7,285 bases of DNA from Nitrososphaerota archaeon (GTDB taxonomy: Archaea > Thermoproteota > Nitrososphaeria > Nitrososphaerales > Nitrosopumilaceae). Where the stretch lies: the NCBI GenBank assembly GCA_016200035.1, contig JACQFM010000063.1:1-7285 (forward strand). Direction: 5' to 3'. The position numbers and the translations under genes are program-made. This document shows, piece by piece, positions 1-6,435 of this stretch (positions within the stretch are counted from its first letter, which is position 1; each line of letters opens with the position of its first letter). Below the pieces are notes generated by a model. That model ran no database searches. It had not been told where the DNA came from and saw nothing but the letters and a program-made list of their open reading frames with translations.

Positions 1-129
1 AAATATAGAGAAAATTCTGATTATAACAATGTCATTCTAGTGGATTCAAATAAAGAAATTCAATCTGGATGGAAGAAAAAATCTGAAATTGCTAAATTTA
101 TACGTAAACACCTTGAGAGAATAATCTAG
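1..129 (+). CDS. C-terminal fragment of an unidentified protein (5' end outside window)
   Basis: An open frame runs from the first base through 42 codons to a TAG stop at 127-129, so only the carboxyl end of the gene is present. The residues read as a short beta strand (NVILVD), a polar stretch, then a basic amphipathic helix ending in RKHLERII. A strand plus terminal helix of this kind is common at the ends of Rossmann-like and P-loop enzymes, but I recognise no specific family and assign no function. Codon use (AAA, GAA, ATT, AGA) matches the neighbouring genes. The stop is followed at once by a pyrimidine-rich stretch that could end transcription. The next gene runs convergently. Confidence 0.6.
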   Translation, partial: KYRENSDYNNVILVDSNKEIQSGWKKKSEIAKFIRKHLERII

Positions 130-186
130 TTATTTTTCCTGTATCTTTACCTTTATCTTCGTGGGTGTTTGGTCTAATTCTTCGGG
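130..186 (+). terminator. Pyrimidine/T-rich probable transcription end
   Basis: Directly after the stop of the first partial gene the plus strand carries T5 at 133-137, then further T/C-rich runs to about 186, without an obvious stem-loop. U-rich tracts without a hairpin are the usual signal for archaeal termination, which relies on RNA polymerase and the cleavage factor aCPSF1/FttA (also encoded in this window). Assignment rests on composition and position only. Confidence 0.35.
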
Positions 187-201
187 CATTACTATCAGCA
201 A
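130..201 (-). CDS. Possible small ORF or gene remnant, 23 codons
   Basis: On the minus strand an open frame extends from a stop at 217-219 to TAA at 130-132. From a TTG at 199-201 it encodes 23 residues: a hydrophobic start (LLIVM) followed by a Pro/Glu/Lys-rich tail ending KIKVKIQEK. The codons resemble those of real genes here, and its stop abuts the stop of the plus-strand partial gene with no spacing, as at the other convergent junctions in the window. A TATA-like TTTAGATA lies at about 229-236 on the same strand, within the end of the peptidase gene. It could be a tiny protein, the eroded 3' end of a lost gene, or chance. No homolog is recognised. Confidence 0.2.
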   Translation of the reverse strand: MLIVMPEELDQTPTKIKVKIQEK

Positions 202-230
202 TCCTGCAAGCGTATTTTAACTCGAGCTAT

Positions 231-1310
231 CTAAATTATGATTAAATCCTTTGTAAATTTGTGCAATGGTTCTGCCCTGTTTTTTACAATTAAAGAATCT
301 TCAATCCTTACACCAAATTTTTTTGGAAGATAAATTCCTGGCTCAACGGTTATTGCCATGTTTTTTTCAAGATGTGTTTTACTTAAGTGACTTATAGATG
401 GTAACTCGTGAACTTCAAGTCCAATTCCATGACCAGTTGAGTGGATAAAGTATTTGCCGTATCCTTTTTTTTCAATTACTTTTCTACACGCATTATCTAC
501 AGACTTGCAGCTAGATCTTGGTTTCACTGCTTTGAGACCTTCCCTTTGTGATTCTTTTACTATCTCGTATACTTTTTTGGCCTCATTTGAAACTGAACCT
601 AACGCAAATGTTCTTGTTGCGTCTGACACATATCCTCTATATCTCAAAGTTAGATCAATTACAATCATGTCTCCGTTTGAAAATTTTCTTTTTGTTACTT
701 GTGCATGTGGTAGCGCGCCATTTGACCCCCCTGCTATAATCAATGGATTAAGAGTTGACTTGTAACCAGTTGCAAACATTTCTCTTTCCATTGCAAATGA
801 CATCAAAATACTTTGAAGTTCAATTTCAGACTGTCCTTCTTTTATCTTATTCGTGCAAAGTTCAAACATCTCATCCAGTATTTTAGAACCTTGTCTTAGG
901 ATCTTTATTTCTTGTATGTCTTTGATTTGTCGTGCACTATAGAATGGATCAGTTGACGATTTCAGCACTGGAAGTGCTTTTTTAAGTGTGCGAACTACAT
1001 CGTAGTTATTACTATCTGTACAGACCTTTCGTCCCTTTAGAGCCATTATAAGGGTAGACAGCGAACTCTTTCCCCTTTCAGATTTTACTATGTTAGAATC
1101 AACTGATTCTTCCTTTGCACGACCAACCTCAAGCTCCGGTGCGATTATTGTAGTACCATTACTGTCTAGAACTCCTATTGCTTCACCCCAAAATCTAGTC
1201 ATGTAAAAGAGATTCTCAGGCTCAAAGGCAACAAGGGTGTTACAGCCTAATTTATTACAAAATTTAAGAAGATTTTGGCGGCGCTTTTGCAATACAAAAA
1301 AATCGCTCAT
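231..1310 (-). CDS. pepQ: M24 family metallopeptidase (Xaa-Pro dipeptidase/aminopeptidase-like)
   Basis: The 359-residue protein has the two-domain layout of prolidases and aminopeptidase P: an N-terminal creatinase-like domain (about 1-125) and a pita-bread catalytic domain (about 130-355). All five dinuclear-metal ligands are visible: Asp219 (VIDL), Asp230 (SDATR), His294 (TGHGIGLEVHE), Glu323 (VEPGIY) and Glu337 (RIED). Likely catalytic histidines are His202 (PHA), His290 and His301. It should hydrolyse peptide bonds before proline in cytosolic peptides, a late step of protein breakdown that fits a window also encoding the proteasome, though the two are not in one operon. Length is normal for archaeal PepQ. 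The ATG at 1308-1310 is preceded directly by an in-frame TAA, so no upstream extension is possible. Dipeptidase versus aminopeptidase specificity cannot be read from sequence, so the symbol is provisional. Confidence 0.9.
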   Translation of the reverse strand: MSDFFVLQKRRQNLLKFCNKLGCNTLVAFEPENLFYMTRFWGEAIGVLDSNGTTIIAPELEVGRAKEESVDSNIVKSERGKSSLSTLIMALKGRKVCTDSNNYDVVRTLKKALPVLKSSTDPFYSARQIKDIQEIKILRQGSKILDEMFELCTNKIKEGQSEIELQSILMSFAMEREMFATGYKSTLNPLIIAGGSNGALPHAQVTKRKFSNGDMIVIDLTLRYRGYVSDATRTFALGSVSNEAKKVYEIVKESQREGLKAVKPRSSCKSVDNACRKVIEKKGYGKYFIHSTGHGIGLEVHELPSISHLSKTHLEKNMAITVEPGIYLPKKFGVRIEDSLIVKNRAEPLHKFTKDLIII

Positions 1311-1335
1311 TTAGCCATTTATGTTTGCTGGAAGG

Positions 1336-1345
1336 TTTAGATATA
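1336..1345. promoter_or_regulatory. Shared TATA-like box between divergent genes
   Basis: The 54-bp spacer between the two divergent genes has one A/T box, TTTAGATATA. Its centre lies about 25 nt before the GTG at 1365 on the plus strand, the spacing expected for a leaderless archaeal transcript. Read on the minus strand (TATATCTAAA) it lies about 30 nt before the ATG at 1310, giving a leader of about five bases. A purine-rich GGAAGG just upstream on the plus strand could be a BRE. No Shine-Dalgarno sequence is visible for either gene. Position-based inference. Confidence 0.45.
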
Positions 1346-1364
1346 CGCCTACGATCTTTTTTAC

Positions 1365-2369
1365 GTGGAAGAAAAGAAAAAGGTTGTAGCATTATTGTCG
1401 GGTGGGTTGGATAGCCGGCTAGCCGTGAAAATGATGCAAAAGCAAGGATTTGAGGTGGAGGCAGTCGCAATAAAGACTCCATTTTGTGATTTTGATTGTG
1501 GAAGAGGATGTGGTTTTGAAATCCGAGAGACAGCAGACAATCTGGGTGTTAAGCTAAAAACAGTATACCTTGGTGATGAGTATATTGAGATGTTAAAGCA
1601 TCCAAAACATGGTTTTGGATCTGGAATGAATCCATGTATTGATTGTAGAGCGATGATGTTTGAGGCTGGAAAAAAACACATGCAGGAAATTGGTGCTGAG
1701 TTTATAATTTCTGGAGAAGTTTTAGGACAAAGACCGATGAGTCAACATGCACCTGCATTAAAAACGATTGAAAAAGAATCTAGTCTTGAAGGAAAGATTG
1801 TAAGGCCACTTTCTGGAGCTTTGCTACCAGCGACGGATCCTGAACTGAAAGGTTTGATCAAAAGGGATGACTTGGGAAGAATTCGAGGCAGATCTAGAAA
1901 AGAACAGCTAAAAATGGCAAAGGAGTTTGGAATCGAAAATCCTCCAAATGCAGGCGGTGGTTGTTTGCTCACTGATCCAAAATTTTCTATTCGAGCAAAA
2001 GATCTCTTCAAACACGTCAAGAATCCGACAATAAACGATATTGAACTACTAAAGATTGGAAGACATTATAGATTTGATGAAAAAACAAAGTTAGTTGTCG
2101 GAAGAAACAAAGATGAAAATGCTGTCATCAAGTCGTTAGCATTAAACGATGATATCCTGTTTGAAGCAAAAGACTATGTGGGACCTGTTGCATTGCTTCG
2201 AGGAAATGATCTTCAAAATTATCGGGAGCTTAGTGCAGCTATAACATTAAGATATTCTGATGCGCCAAAAGAAAATGCAGCTTTAGTGGCTATCAATAAG
2301 GAAAGAACAAACTCTGAGATTTCAGTGATACCAATTAACGATTCTGCTTACCTACAATACAGAATTTAG
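1365..2369 (+). CDS. PP-loop ATPase (ThiI/MnmA-like tRNA thiolation protein) with NFACT-R-like C-terminal domain
   Basis: Residues 6-20 carry the N-type ATP pyrophosphatase PP-loop, with SGGLDS at 12-17. The domain to about residue 205 resembles ThiI and MnmA adenylation domains, which activate a uridine in tRNA before sulfur insertion. Six cysteines sit at places suited to sulfur relay or metal/cluster binding: C41, C45, C49, the pair C91-x-x-C94, and C200 in a GGGCLL segment. From about 225 the protein changes to an RNA-binding-like region with RHYRF, VVGRNKDEN (244-252) and VGPVALLRG (272-280), the pattern of NFACT-R domains known to be fused to ThiI-like enzymes. The start is GTG; an in-frame TAG at 1338-1340 and a TATA box 25 nt upstream support leaderless GTG initiation. 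The role in tRNA 4-thiouridine or related modification is inferred from family; substrate unknown. Confidence 0.8.
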   Translation: MEEKKKVVALLSGGLDSRLAVKMMQKQGFEVEAVAIKTPFCDFDCGRGCGFEIRETADNLGVKLKTVYLGDEYIEMLKHPKHGFGSGMNPCIDCRAMMFEAGKKHMQEIGAEFIISGEVLGQRPMSQHAPALKTIEKESSLEGKIVRPLSGALLPATDPELKGLIKRDDLGRIRGRSRKEQLKMAKEFGIENPPNAGGGCLLTDPKFSIRAKDLFKHVKNPTINDIELLKIGRHYRFDEKTKLVVGRNKDENAVIKSLALNDDILFEAKDYVGPVALLRGNDLQNYRELSAAITLRYSDAPKENAALVAINKERTNSEISVIPINDSAYLQYRI

Positions 2370-2380
2370 CTGTCCAAGCT

Positions 2381-2415
2381 AGTCTGTAAATTGCTATTGA
2401 CCAGCAAGACTTTTT
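2381..2415 (+). terminator. Possible stem-loop plus T-tract after the PP-loop gene
   Basis: TTGCT (2391-2395) can pair with AGCAA (2403-2407) around a seven-base loop, and AGTCT (2381-2385) with GACT (2408-2411) just outside, leaving a one-sided bulge. TTTTT follows at 2411-2415. The layout resembles an intrinsic terminator, and the T-tract alone could suffice in archaea. The stem is short and broken, so the hairpin may be incidental. Confidence 0.3.
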
Positions 2416-2441
2416 GAGGGAGTACTTCGTAATGTAGTCCT

Positions 2442-2720
2442 ATGCAAGCTCAGAAGGCCCCCACTTATCTAAAGGCAATTACTTTGAGAGATGTTAGCGA
2501 TGTGCATACTGTAAAAGAAGACATAAAGAAAAACATGATTCTGGTGTTAAGAGTTACCCCCCTTGCTCAAAAGAATGTTGAAGAATTAAGAAAAGTGGTG
2601 GAAGAGATCTATGCTGTCGCAAAGACCATAGGAGCTGACATTGCAAGATTGGGAGAAGAAAGAATTATTGTTACTCCTCCAGGTGTGAAGATCTGGAGAG
2701 CCGAGTATGATCTAAAATAA
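2442..2720 (+). CDS. sepF: SepF-like protein (DUF552), short form without N-terminal membrane helix
   Basis: Nearly all of this 92-residue protein is the SepF/DUF552 fold: TYLKAITLRDVSDV (8-21), a helix 22-30, the strand MILVLRVTPLAQ (32-43), a long helix to about 63, then GADIARLGEERIIVTPPGVKIW (65-86), the typical archaeal SepF ending. SepF dimers link FtsZ to the membrane in bacteria and in FtsZ-using archaea. Those proteins begin with an amphipathic membrane-targeting helix and a linker; here only about seven residues (MQAQKAP) precede the core. An in-frame TAA at 2430-2432 excludes an upstream start. Membrane tethering is therefore not evident. The gene is alone on its strand, 72 bp after the PP-loop gene, and its last 9 bp overlap the aCPSF1 gene tail-to-tail. 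Family call is firm; a division role is not. Confidence 0.8.
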   Translation: MQAQKAPTYLKAITLRDVSDVHTVKEDIKKNMILVLRVTPLAQKNVEELRKVVEEIYAVAKTIGADIARLGEERIIVTPPGVKIWRAEYDLK

Positions 2721-4652
2721 TTTAATTGCTTCCTGAACATGTGGACAAGTTGTATTGATTCTAAACATCCTATGAATTGACATGGAAAGATTTTCTGATT
2801 TTCTTCTTTCACCGTGATTTACAATAACTCGTCTCAATTTAGGTCGTAGTTTATGAACAAAAGACATGAGTTGGTTGTAATCACTATGACCGCTGAAACC
2901 ATCAAGTTTTTCTGTTGCACAATTAATGTTGATCACTTCGATCTTTCCTTCTTTTCCCATAATGGACACCTGCCTTGCTCCGTCCAAAACTCTTCTTCCA
3001 ATTGTTCCGTTTACTTGATATGAAACAAAAAGTATCTTGTTTCTTTGAACCGGAGCTATGCTCTTAAAATATTCAAGAACGGGTCCTCCTTCGAGCATTC
3101 CAGAAGTTGCAATTATTATACATGGTCCTTCCCGTAAGGCCTCTTCCCGTGCATCTGCATGTTCTATATTTGTGAAATATTCTGAATCAAAGGGATTGTC
3201 GTCGGTTTCCAAAATCTTTTGTCTTAACTCACGAGCCAAATACTCTGGATACGCTTCATGAATTGATGTAGCTTCTGCGATCATTCCTTCCATAAAGACT
3301 GGACTTTCCACAATTTGTCCAGACTTCATGTAAAGGTCAATTACCATTAAAAGTTCTTGAGCACGACCCACCGCCGGTATTGGAATTAGGACCTTCCCAC
3401 CGTTTCTTAGCGTTTCATTGACAGATCTTATGAAGGAAGCTTCTACCTCTTCACGGGTAGGCATAATGTCCTCTTTTGCTCCATATGTGCTCTCAATAAG
3501 TAAGGTCTCTATGCGTGGATAGTTCCATGAAGCACTTTCAAGAAGCATGGTCTTACCATACTTAAAGTCGCCACTGTAGACAAAGTTATGATCACCGTTT
3601 CCTATATGGAAATGGCATGTAGCAGAACCAAGGATGTGGCCTGCATTAGAAAGAACTAGTTTGATGTCAGGCGAAATATCTGTAACCGTTCCATATGGAA
3701 GCGTTATTGTTTGTTTCATAACCTGCTTTACATCTCTTTCAGAGTACAATGGAACTTTGCCTTGTGCAGCACTAACTTTGATAGCATCAAGTTGAATCAG
3801 ATTCATCATGGGCAGTGTTGGTTCAGAACAATATACAGGGCCCTTGTATCCATATTTGAAGAGTGCAGGCAAAAATCCTGTATGATCAAGATGAGCGTGA
3901 CTGATTACAACAGCATCCAGCTCATCCAGTGTAATGTTGGCCCAGTCAAGTCTTGGAAATGCCTCTAATGCACTCCTAGCTCCTGGATTCACTCCACAGT
4001 CTATCAGAATTTTACTTTCATGTGTTGTCAATAACATACATGATCTACCTACTTGGCTAAATCCTCCCAAGGTAAGAAGAGAGACTTCGGTGTTCTCAGA
4101 TAGCTTTGGTCTAAAAATTTTTTCACCTACCTGCTTTAGATGTTTACTTCTTTCAGAAGACGACATTTTCAGATTGTAATTTATAGTTTGTATAGTTTGA
4201 GACTGAATTGTGGTAGCTTTTCTTATTCTAAACCGCCAGCCAGTCTTTTCGACAAGATCTGCCATATTGAACGCCTCGTTATTGTATAGGAGCCAAGGTC
4301 TCTTTACCTCAATAGTTGTCTCACCGGTTGCTGTATCAAAGAAGGTACTTCGTAGTTCGGCCTCTTTTGGTAATGCCTGTGTTAGTATTTGTCTAGTTTC
4401 TTCTTCTGTTTTTCTGATGGATTCTTCTGTTCTAACGACTATTCTCTTTTTGATGACATTTACCATGTTGGAAATTATCTCGTTGTGTTCCATCAGATAT
4501 CTTGGTTTCTTTGTGTAAATTGCGATTCGTGGACCTTCATAATCAATTTTGGTCACATCAGCTTCTTTTGGAATACTTTGCAGTATCGTTCCCATTATGT
4601 TTGTAGCTGGGGATATTTCTCGTTGTTGTTGTTTTCTTTGCAACAAAATCAC
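2712..4652 (-). CDS. aCPSF1/FttA, KH-domain beta-CASP ribonuclease and transcription termination factor
   Basis: The 646-residue protein has the full archaeal CPSF architecture: tandem N-terminal KH-type domains (about 20-160), a metallo-beta-lactamase core and an inserted beta-CASP domain (about 395-550). Active-site motifs are intact: Asp218 (LIDCG), HAHLDH at 252-257, His339 (NAGHILGSA), Asp362 (YSGDF), and beta-CASP motifs A Glu387 (IESTYG), B His589 (SGHSD) and C His613 (VNHGE). Such proteins cleave nascent RNA in U-rich sites and end transcription genome-wide, acting as dimers through the C-terminal region. It follows the proteasome beta gene with a TAGTG overlap, an order widely conserved in archaea (for example MJ1237-MJ1236). 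The chosen GTG start adds MIL; a TTG at 4641-4643 (MQRKQQQ) is an equally good start and resembles related thaumarchaeal proteins as I recall them. No catalytic residue is missing. Confidence 0.95.
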   Translation of the reverse strand: MILLQRKQQQREISPATNIMGTILQSIPKEADVTKIDYEGPRIAIYTKKPRYLMEHNEIISNMVNVIKKRIVVRTEESIRKTEEETRQILTQALPKEAELRSTFFDTATGETTIEVKRPWLLYNNEAFNMADLVEKTGWRFRIRKATTIQSQTIQTINYNLKMSSSERSKHLKQVGEKIFRPKLSENTEVSLLTLGGFSQVGRSCMLLTTHESKILIDCGVNPGARSALEAFPRLDWANITLDELDAVVISHAHLDHTGFLPALFKYGYKGPVYCSEPTLPMMNLIQLDAIKVSAAQGKVPLYSERDVKQVMKQTITLPYGTVTDISPDIKLVLSNAGHILGSATCHFHIGNGDHNFVYSGDFKYGKTMLLESASWNYPRIETLLIESTYGAKEDIMPTREEVEASFIRSVNETLRNGGKVLIPIPAVGRAQELLMVIDLYMKSGQIVESPVFMEGMIAEATSIHEAYPEYLARELRQKILETDDNPFDSEYFTNIEHADAREEALREGPCIIIATSGMLEGGPVLEYFKSIAPVQRNKILFVSYQVNGTIGRRVLDGARQVSIMGKEGKIEVININCATEKLDGFSGHSDYNQLMSFVHKLRPKLRRVIVNHGERRKSENLSMSIHRMFRINTTCPHVQEAIKLF

Positions 4653-5284
4653 TAAAGTGTAATGATGGCTTTCTTTTGATCCTTAGTTAATAAGCGAAAT
4701 CCTTTTTGATCAATTATAGCTACGTTGATTCCGTCACCAGTTCCAATGTTTCTTGTTATTGCAGCCTTGACAGCTCGTAACGCTATTACCTTAGCTTCGT
4801 CCACGGTAAGACCGTCGCGATACTCACTTTCCAAAAGGCCATATGCAACTGGAGAACCACTTCCTGTCGTGACAAATGTTTTCTTGTCAAGAGAACCAAA
4901 GACGTCTATGTTATACAAAGATGGTCCCTGTTTGTCATAGCCACCAACAAGTATGTCTGCGATGAAAGGATAGTATCTGTTCTGGAAGAAAATTAGTGAA
5001 GCAAGTCTTGCTATAGATTTGATTGGGAGATATTCTTCCTTTTCTATTCTGTGTATGTTTGAGTGGTATCTTAGAATGTCAACAACATTTTGTGCATCAG
5101 CAACGCCTCCTGCAATAGTCATGCCTGCGTGCTTGTCAATTTTTTGAATCTTCATAGTATTGTTATTTGCTATGAAATAACCTGCACTTGCTCTCATGTC
5201 TGCACACAATACGACACCGTCGGTACAGGAAATTCCTACCGTAGTGGTTCCATGTAGTGTGTGTTGTTCAACGTAGCCAGACAA
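4652..5284 (-). CDS. psmB: 20S proteasome beta subunit, catalytically active type
   Basis: The 210-residue protein begins with a 12-residue propeptide ending in His-Gly; autocleavage would expose Thr13 (GTTTVG) as the N-terminal nucleophile. The supporting residues are present: Asp29 and Lys45 (mature Asp17 and Lys33), the GSGS turn at 141-144 and Asp184 in GTGDG. It is therefore a working Ntn-hydrolase subunit rather than an inactive paralog. With alpha rings, not encoded here, it forms the cytosolic 20S core that degrades unfolded proteins. The start is TTG at 5282-5284; the same frame has a TAA 15 nt upstream, and AAGGAG (5293-5298) lies eight bases before the TTG, so this start is well supported although rare. 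It is the first gene of an operon with aCPSF1. Whether the genome has a second beta subunit cannot be told from this window. Confidence 0.95.
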   Translation of the reverse strand: MSGYVEQHTLHGTTTVGISCTDGVVLCADMRASAGYFIANNNTMKIQKIDKHAGMTIAGGVADAQNVVDILRYHSNIHRIEKEEYLPIKSIARLASLIFFQNRYYPFIADILVGGYDKQGPSLYNIDVFGSLDKKTFVTTGSGSPVAYGLLESEYRDGLTVDEAKVIALRAVKAAITRNIGTGDGINVAIIDQKGFRLLTKDQKKAIITL

Positions 5285-5292
5285 ATAACATT

Positions 5293-5298
5293 CTCCTT
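5293..5298 (-). promoter_or_regulatory. Shine-Dalgarno site for psmB TTG start
   Basis: AAGGAG on the minus strand stands eight bases before the TTG at 5284 and decides this start. It is the clearest ribosome binding site in the window; the other first genes look leaderless or nearly so. Confidence 0.65.
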
Positions 5299-5329
5299 AA
5301 CTAAAGATGCCTTGAATAAGTTAACACCC

Positions 5330-5339
5330 TTTTAAATAA
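5330..5339. promoter_or_regulatory. TATA-like box of the psmB/egsA divergent spacer
   Basis: TTTTAAATAA (minus strand TTATTTAAAA) is centred about 50 nt before the psmB TTG, predicting a leader of roughly 25 nt that would contain the AAGGAG site. On the plus strand it is about 38 nt before the first egsA ATG (5373), predicting a start of transcription near 5360 and a leader of about 12 nt. It may serve one or both directions. Inferred from spacing. Confidence 0.45.
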
Positions 5340-5364
5340 CTTTGTGTTGGGCAAACGGGAGATT

Positions 5365-5373
5365 GATAAATAA
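5365..5373 (+). promoter_or_regulatory. Second TATA-like box, fits egsA start at 5394
   Basis: GATAAATAA overlaps the upstream ATG and is centred 25 nt before the ATG at 5394, the spacing of a leaderless promoter. If used, the egsA protein would begin MSSHVMELP. Position-based inference. Confidence 0.35.
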
Positions 5374-6434
5374 TGAGATTTCATCAAAAATCCATGTCAT
5401 CACATGTAATGGAGCTGCCAAGACGAATTGTTATTGGCGAAAAAATCATACATGATGTTGGTAATTTTATAACTGAACTTACTAATCCTCATAAAATTTC
5501 TCTTGTTTCTGGAGATCATGTAAGAAAAATAACATATAAAGAAGTCGAAGAATCACTTGCTGAATCCAAAATAAAGAGTGTCTGGCATATAAGTAGAAAT
5601 AACGATATAGAATCTGCAAAAAAAATTCAAAGCGATGTAAAAAAAGATGGCAGTGATCTTATCGTAGGAATAGGTGGAGGCAGATCTGTAGATATTGCAA
5701 AAATGATTGCCTTTAATCTGAAGAAATCTTTTGTTAGCATTCCTACTTCTGCATCACATGACGGAATTGCAAGCCCTTTTGTTTCCTTGCGTGGTGACAA
5801 ACCATATTCTATTATAGCTACAGCTCCACTCGGCGTGTTTGTTGATATTGAAATATTAAAGAAGGCTCCACGAAAACTACTTGCAAGTGGGTGCGGAGAT
5901 TTGATGGCAAAGGTAACAGCAGTAAGAGATTGGGAGCTGGCAAGAGACAATACTGGTGAATATTTTGGAACCTATGCAGCAAATCTTGCCTCCATGAGCG
6001 CAAAAATTGTGATTGAGAACTCGAAGAATTTCAAAAAAAAGCCAGATGTTAGAATGATAGTCGAAGCATTAATCAGCGCAGGAGTCGCTGCATGTATAGC
6101 AGGTAGCAGCAGACCTTGCTCAGGTGCAGAACATCTATTCTCACATGCCCTTGATTATTTGGTTCCTGGAACAGGACTACATGGTGAAAAATGTGGGATT
6201 GGTTCCATCTTGATTTCAAAATTACAGGGACAGGACTGGAAAAAAATTGTCACCATGTTAAAAAATGTAGGAGCTCCAACCACAGCAAAACAAATTGGGC
6301 TTAAACCTGAAATTCTTGCCAAGGCGCTCACAATGGCCCAGTCATTAAGACCTGAAAGATATACCGTTTTAAATCAAGTAAATATGACCGAAGAAAAGGC
6401 CATCAAACTTGCAAAAAGTACCGGTGTATTATAG
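5373..6434 (+). CDS. egsA: sn-Glycerol-1-phosphate dehydrogenase
   Basis: This enzyme reduces dihydroxyacetone phosphate to sn-glycerol-1-phosphate with NAD(P)H in the cytosol, setting the archaeal stereochemistry of membrane lipids. The 353-residue protein has an N-terminal dinucleotide domain with GIGGGRSVDIAK (99-110) and PTSASHDGIASP (124-135), and a helical iron-alcohol-dehydrogenase-type C-terminal domain. Likely zinc ligands are Asp176 (SGCGDLMAK), His254 (GAEHLFSH) and His270 (GLHGEKCG). Length and motifs are normal for archaeal G1PDH. Two starts compete: the ATG at 5373, with weak GGGAG (5357-5361) upstream, and the ATG at 5394, 25 nt after a TATA-like box and matching the family's usual start at MELPRRIVIGEK more closely. 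I give the longer form. It diverges from psmB and converges on the FKBP gene with one base between the stops. Confidence 0.95.
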   Translation: MRFHQKSMSSHVMELPRRIVIGEKIIHDVGNFITELTNPHKISLVSGDHVRKITYKEVEESLAESKIKSVWHISRNNDIESAKKIQSDVKKDGSDLIVGIGGGRSVDIAKMIAFNLKKSFVSIPTSASHDGIASPFVSLRGDKPYSIIATAPLGVFVDIEILKKAPRKLLASGCGDLMAKVTAVRDWELARDNTGEYFGTYAANLASMSAKIVIENSKNFKKKPDVRMIVEALISAGVAACIAGSSRPCSGAEHLFSHALDYLVPGTGLHGEKCGIGSILISKLQGQDWKKIVTMLKNVGAPTTAKQIGLKPEILAKALTMAQSLRPERYTVLNQVNMTEEKAIKLAKSTGVL

Positions 6435-6435
6435 C

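Noticed and set aside
130..230. Possible tRNA or small structured RNA in the gap
   Set aside because: No acceptor/T-loop GTTCRA-type box or long complementary arms were found; the sequence is mainly pyrimidine-rich.
454..765. Plus-strand open frame of 103 codons inside the prolidase gene
   Set aside because: It lies wholly opposite a gene with complete catalytic motifs; the translation is rich in Ser/Phe/Leu/Pro as expected of an antisense frame and shows no family pattern.
1264..1681. Minus-strand frames opposite the PP-loop gene start (72 and 106 codons)
   Set aside because: Antisense shadows of the PP-loop ATPase; no recognisable domain, and they would overlap the prolidase promoter.
3711..4655. 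Several plus-strand frames of 81-102 codons opposite aCPSF1
   Set aside because: Antisense to a clear, intact aCPSF1 gene; compositions are atypical (Phe/Ser/Cys-rich) and none has a promoter-like box at the right distance.
4652..5284. Idea that the beta subunit is an inactive or incomplete paralog
   Set aside because: The Thr nucleophile after a short propeptide, Asp17, Lys33 and the GSGS/GTGDG support residues are all present.
5627..6003. Minus-strand frames opposite egsA
   Set aside because: Shadow frames of a well-conserved enzyme, with low-complexity Leu/Pro/Ser translations.
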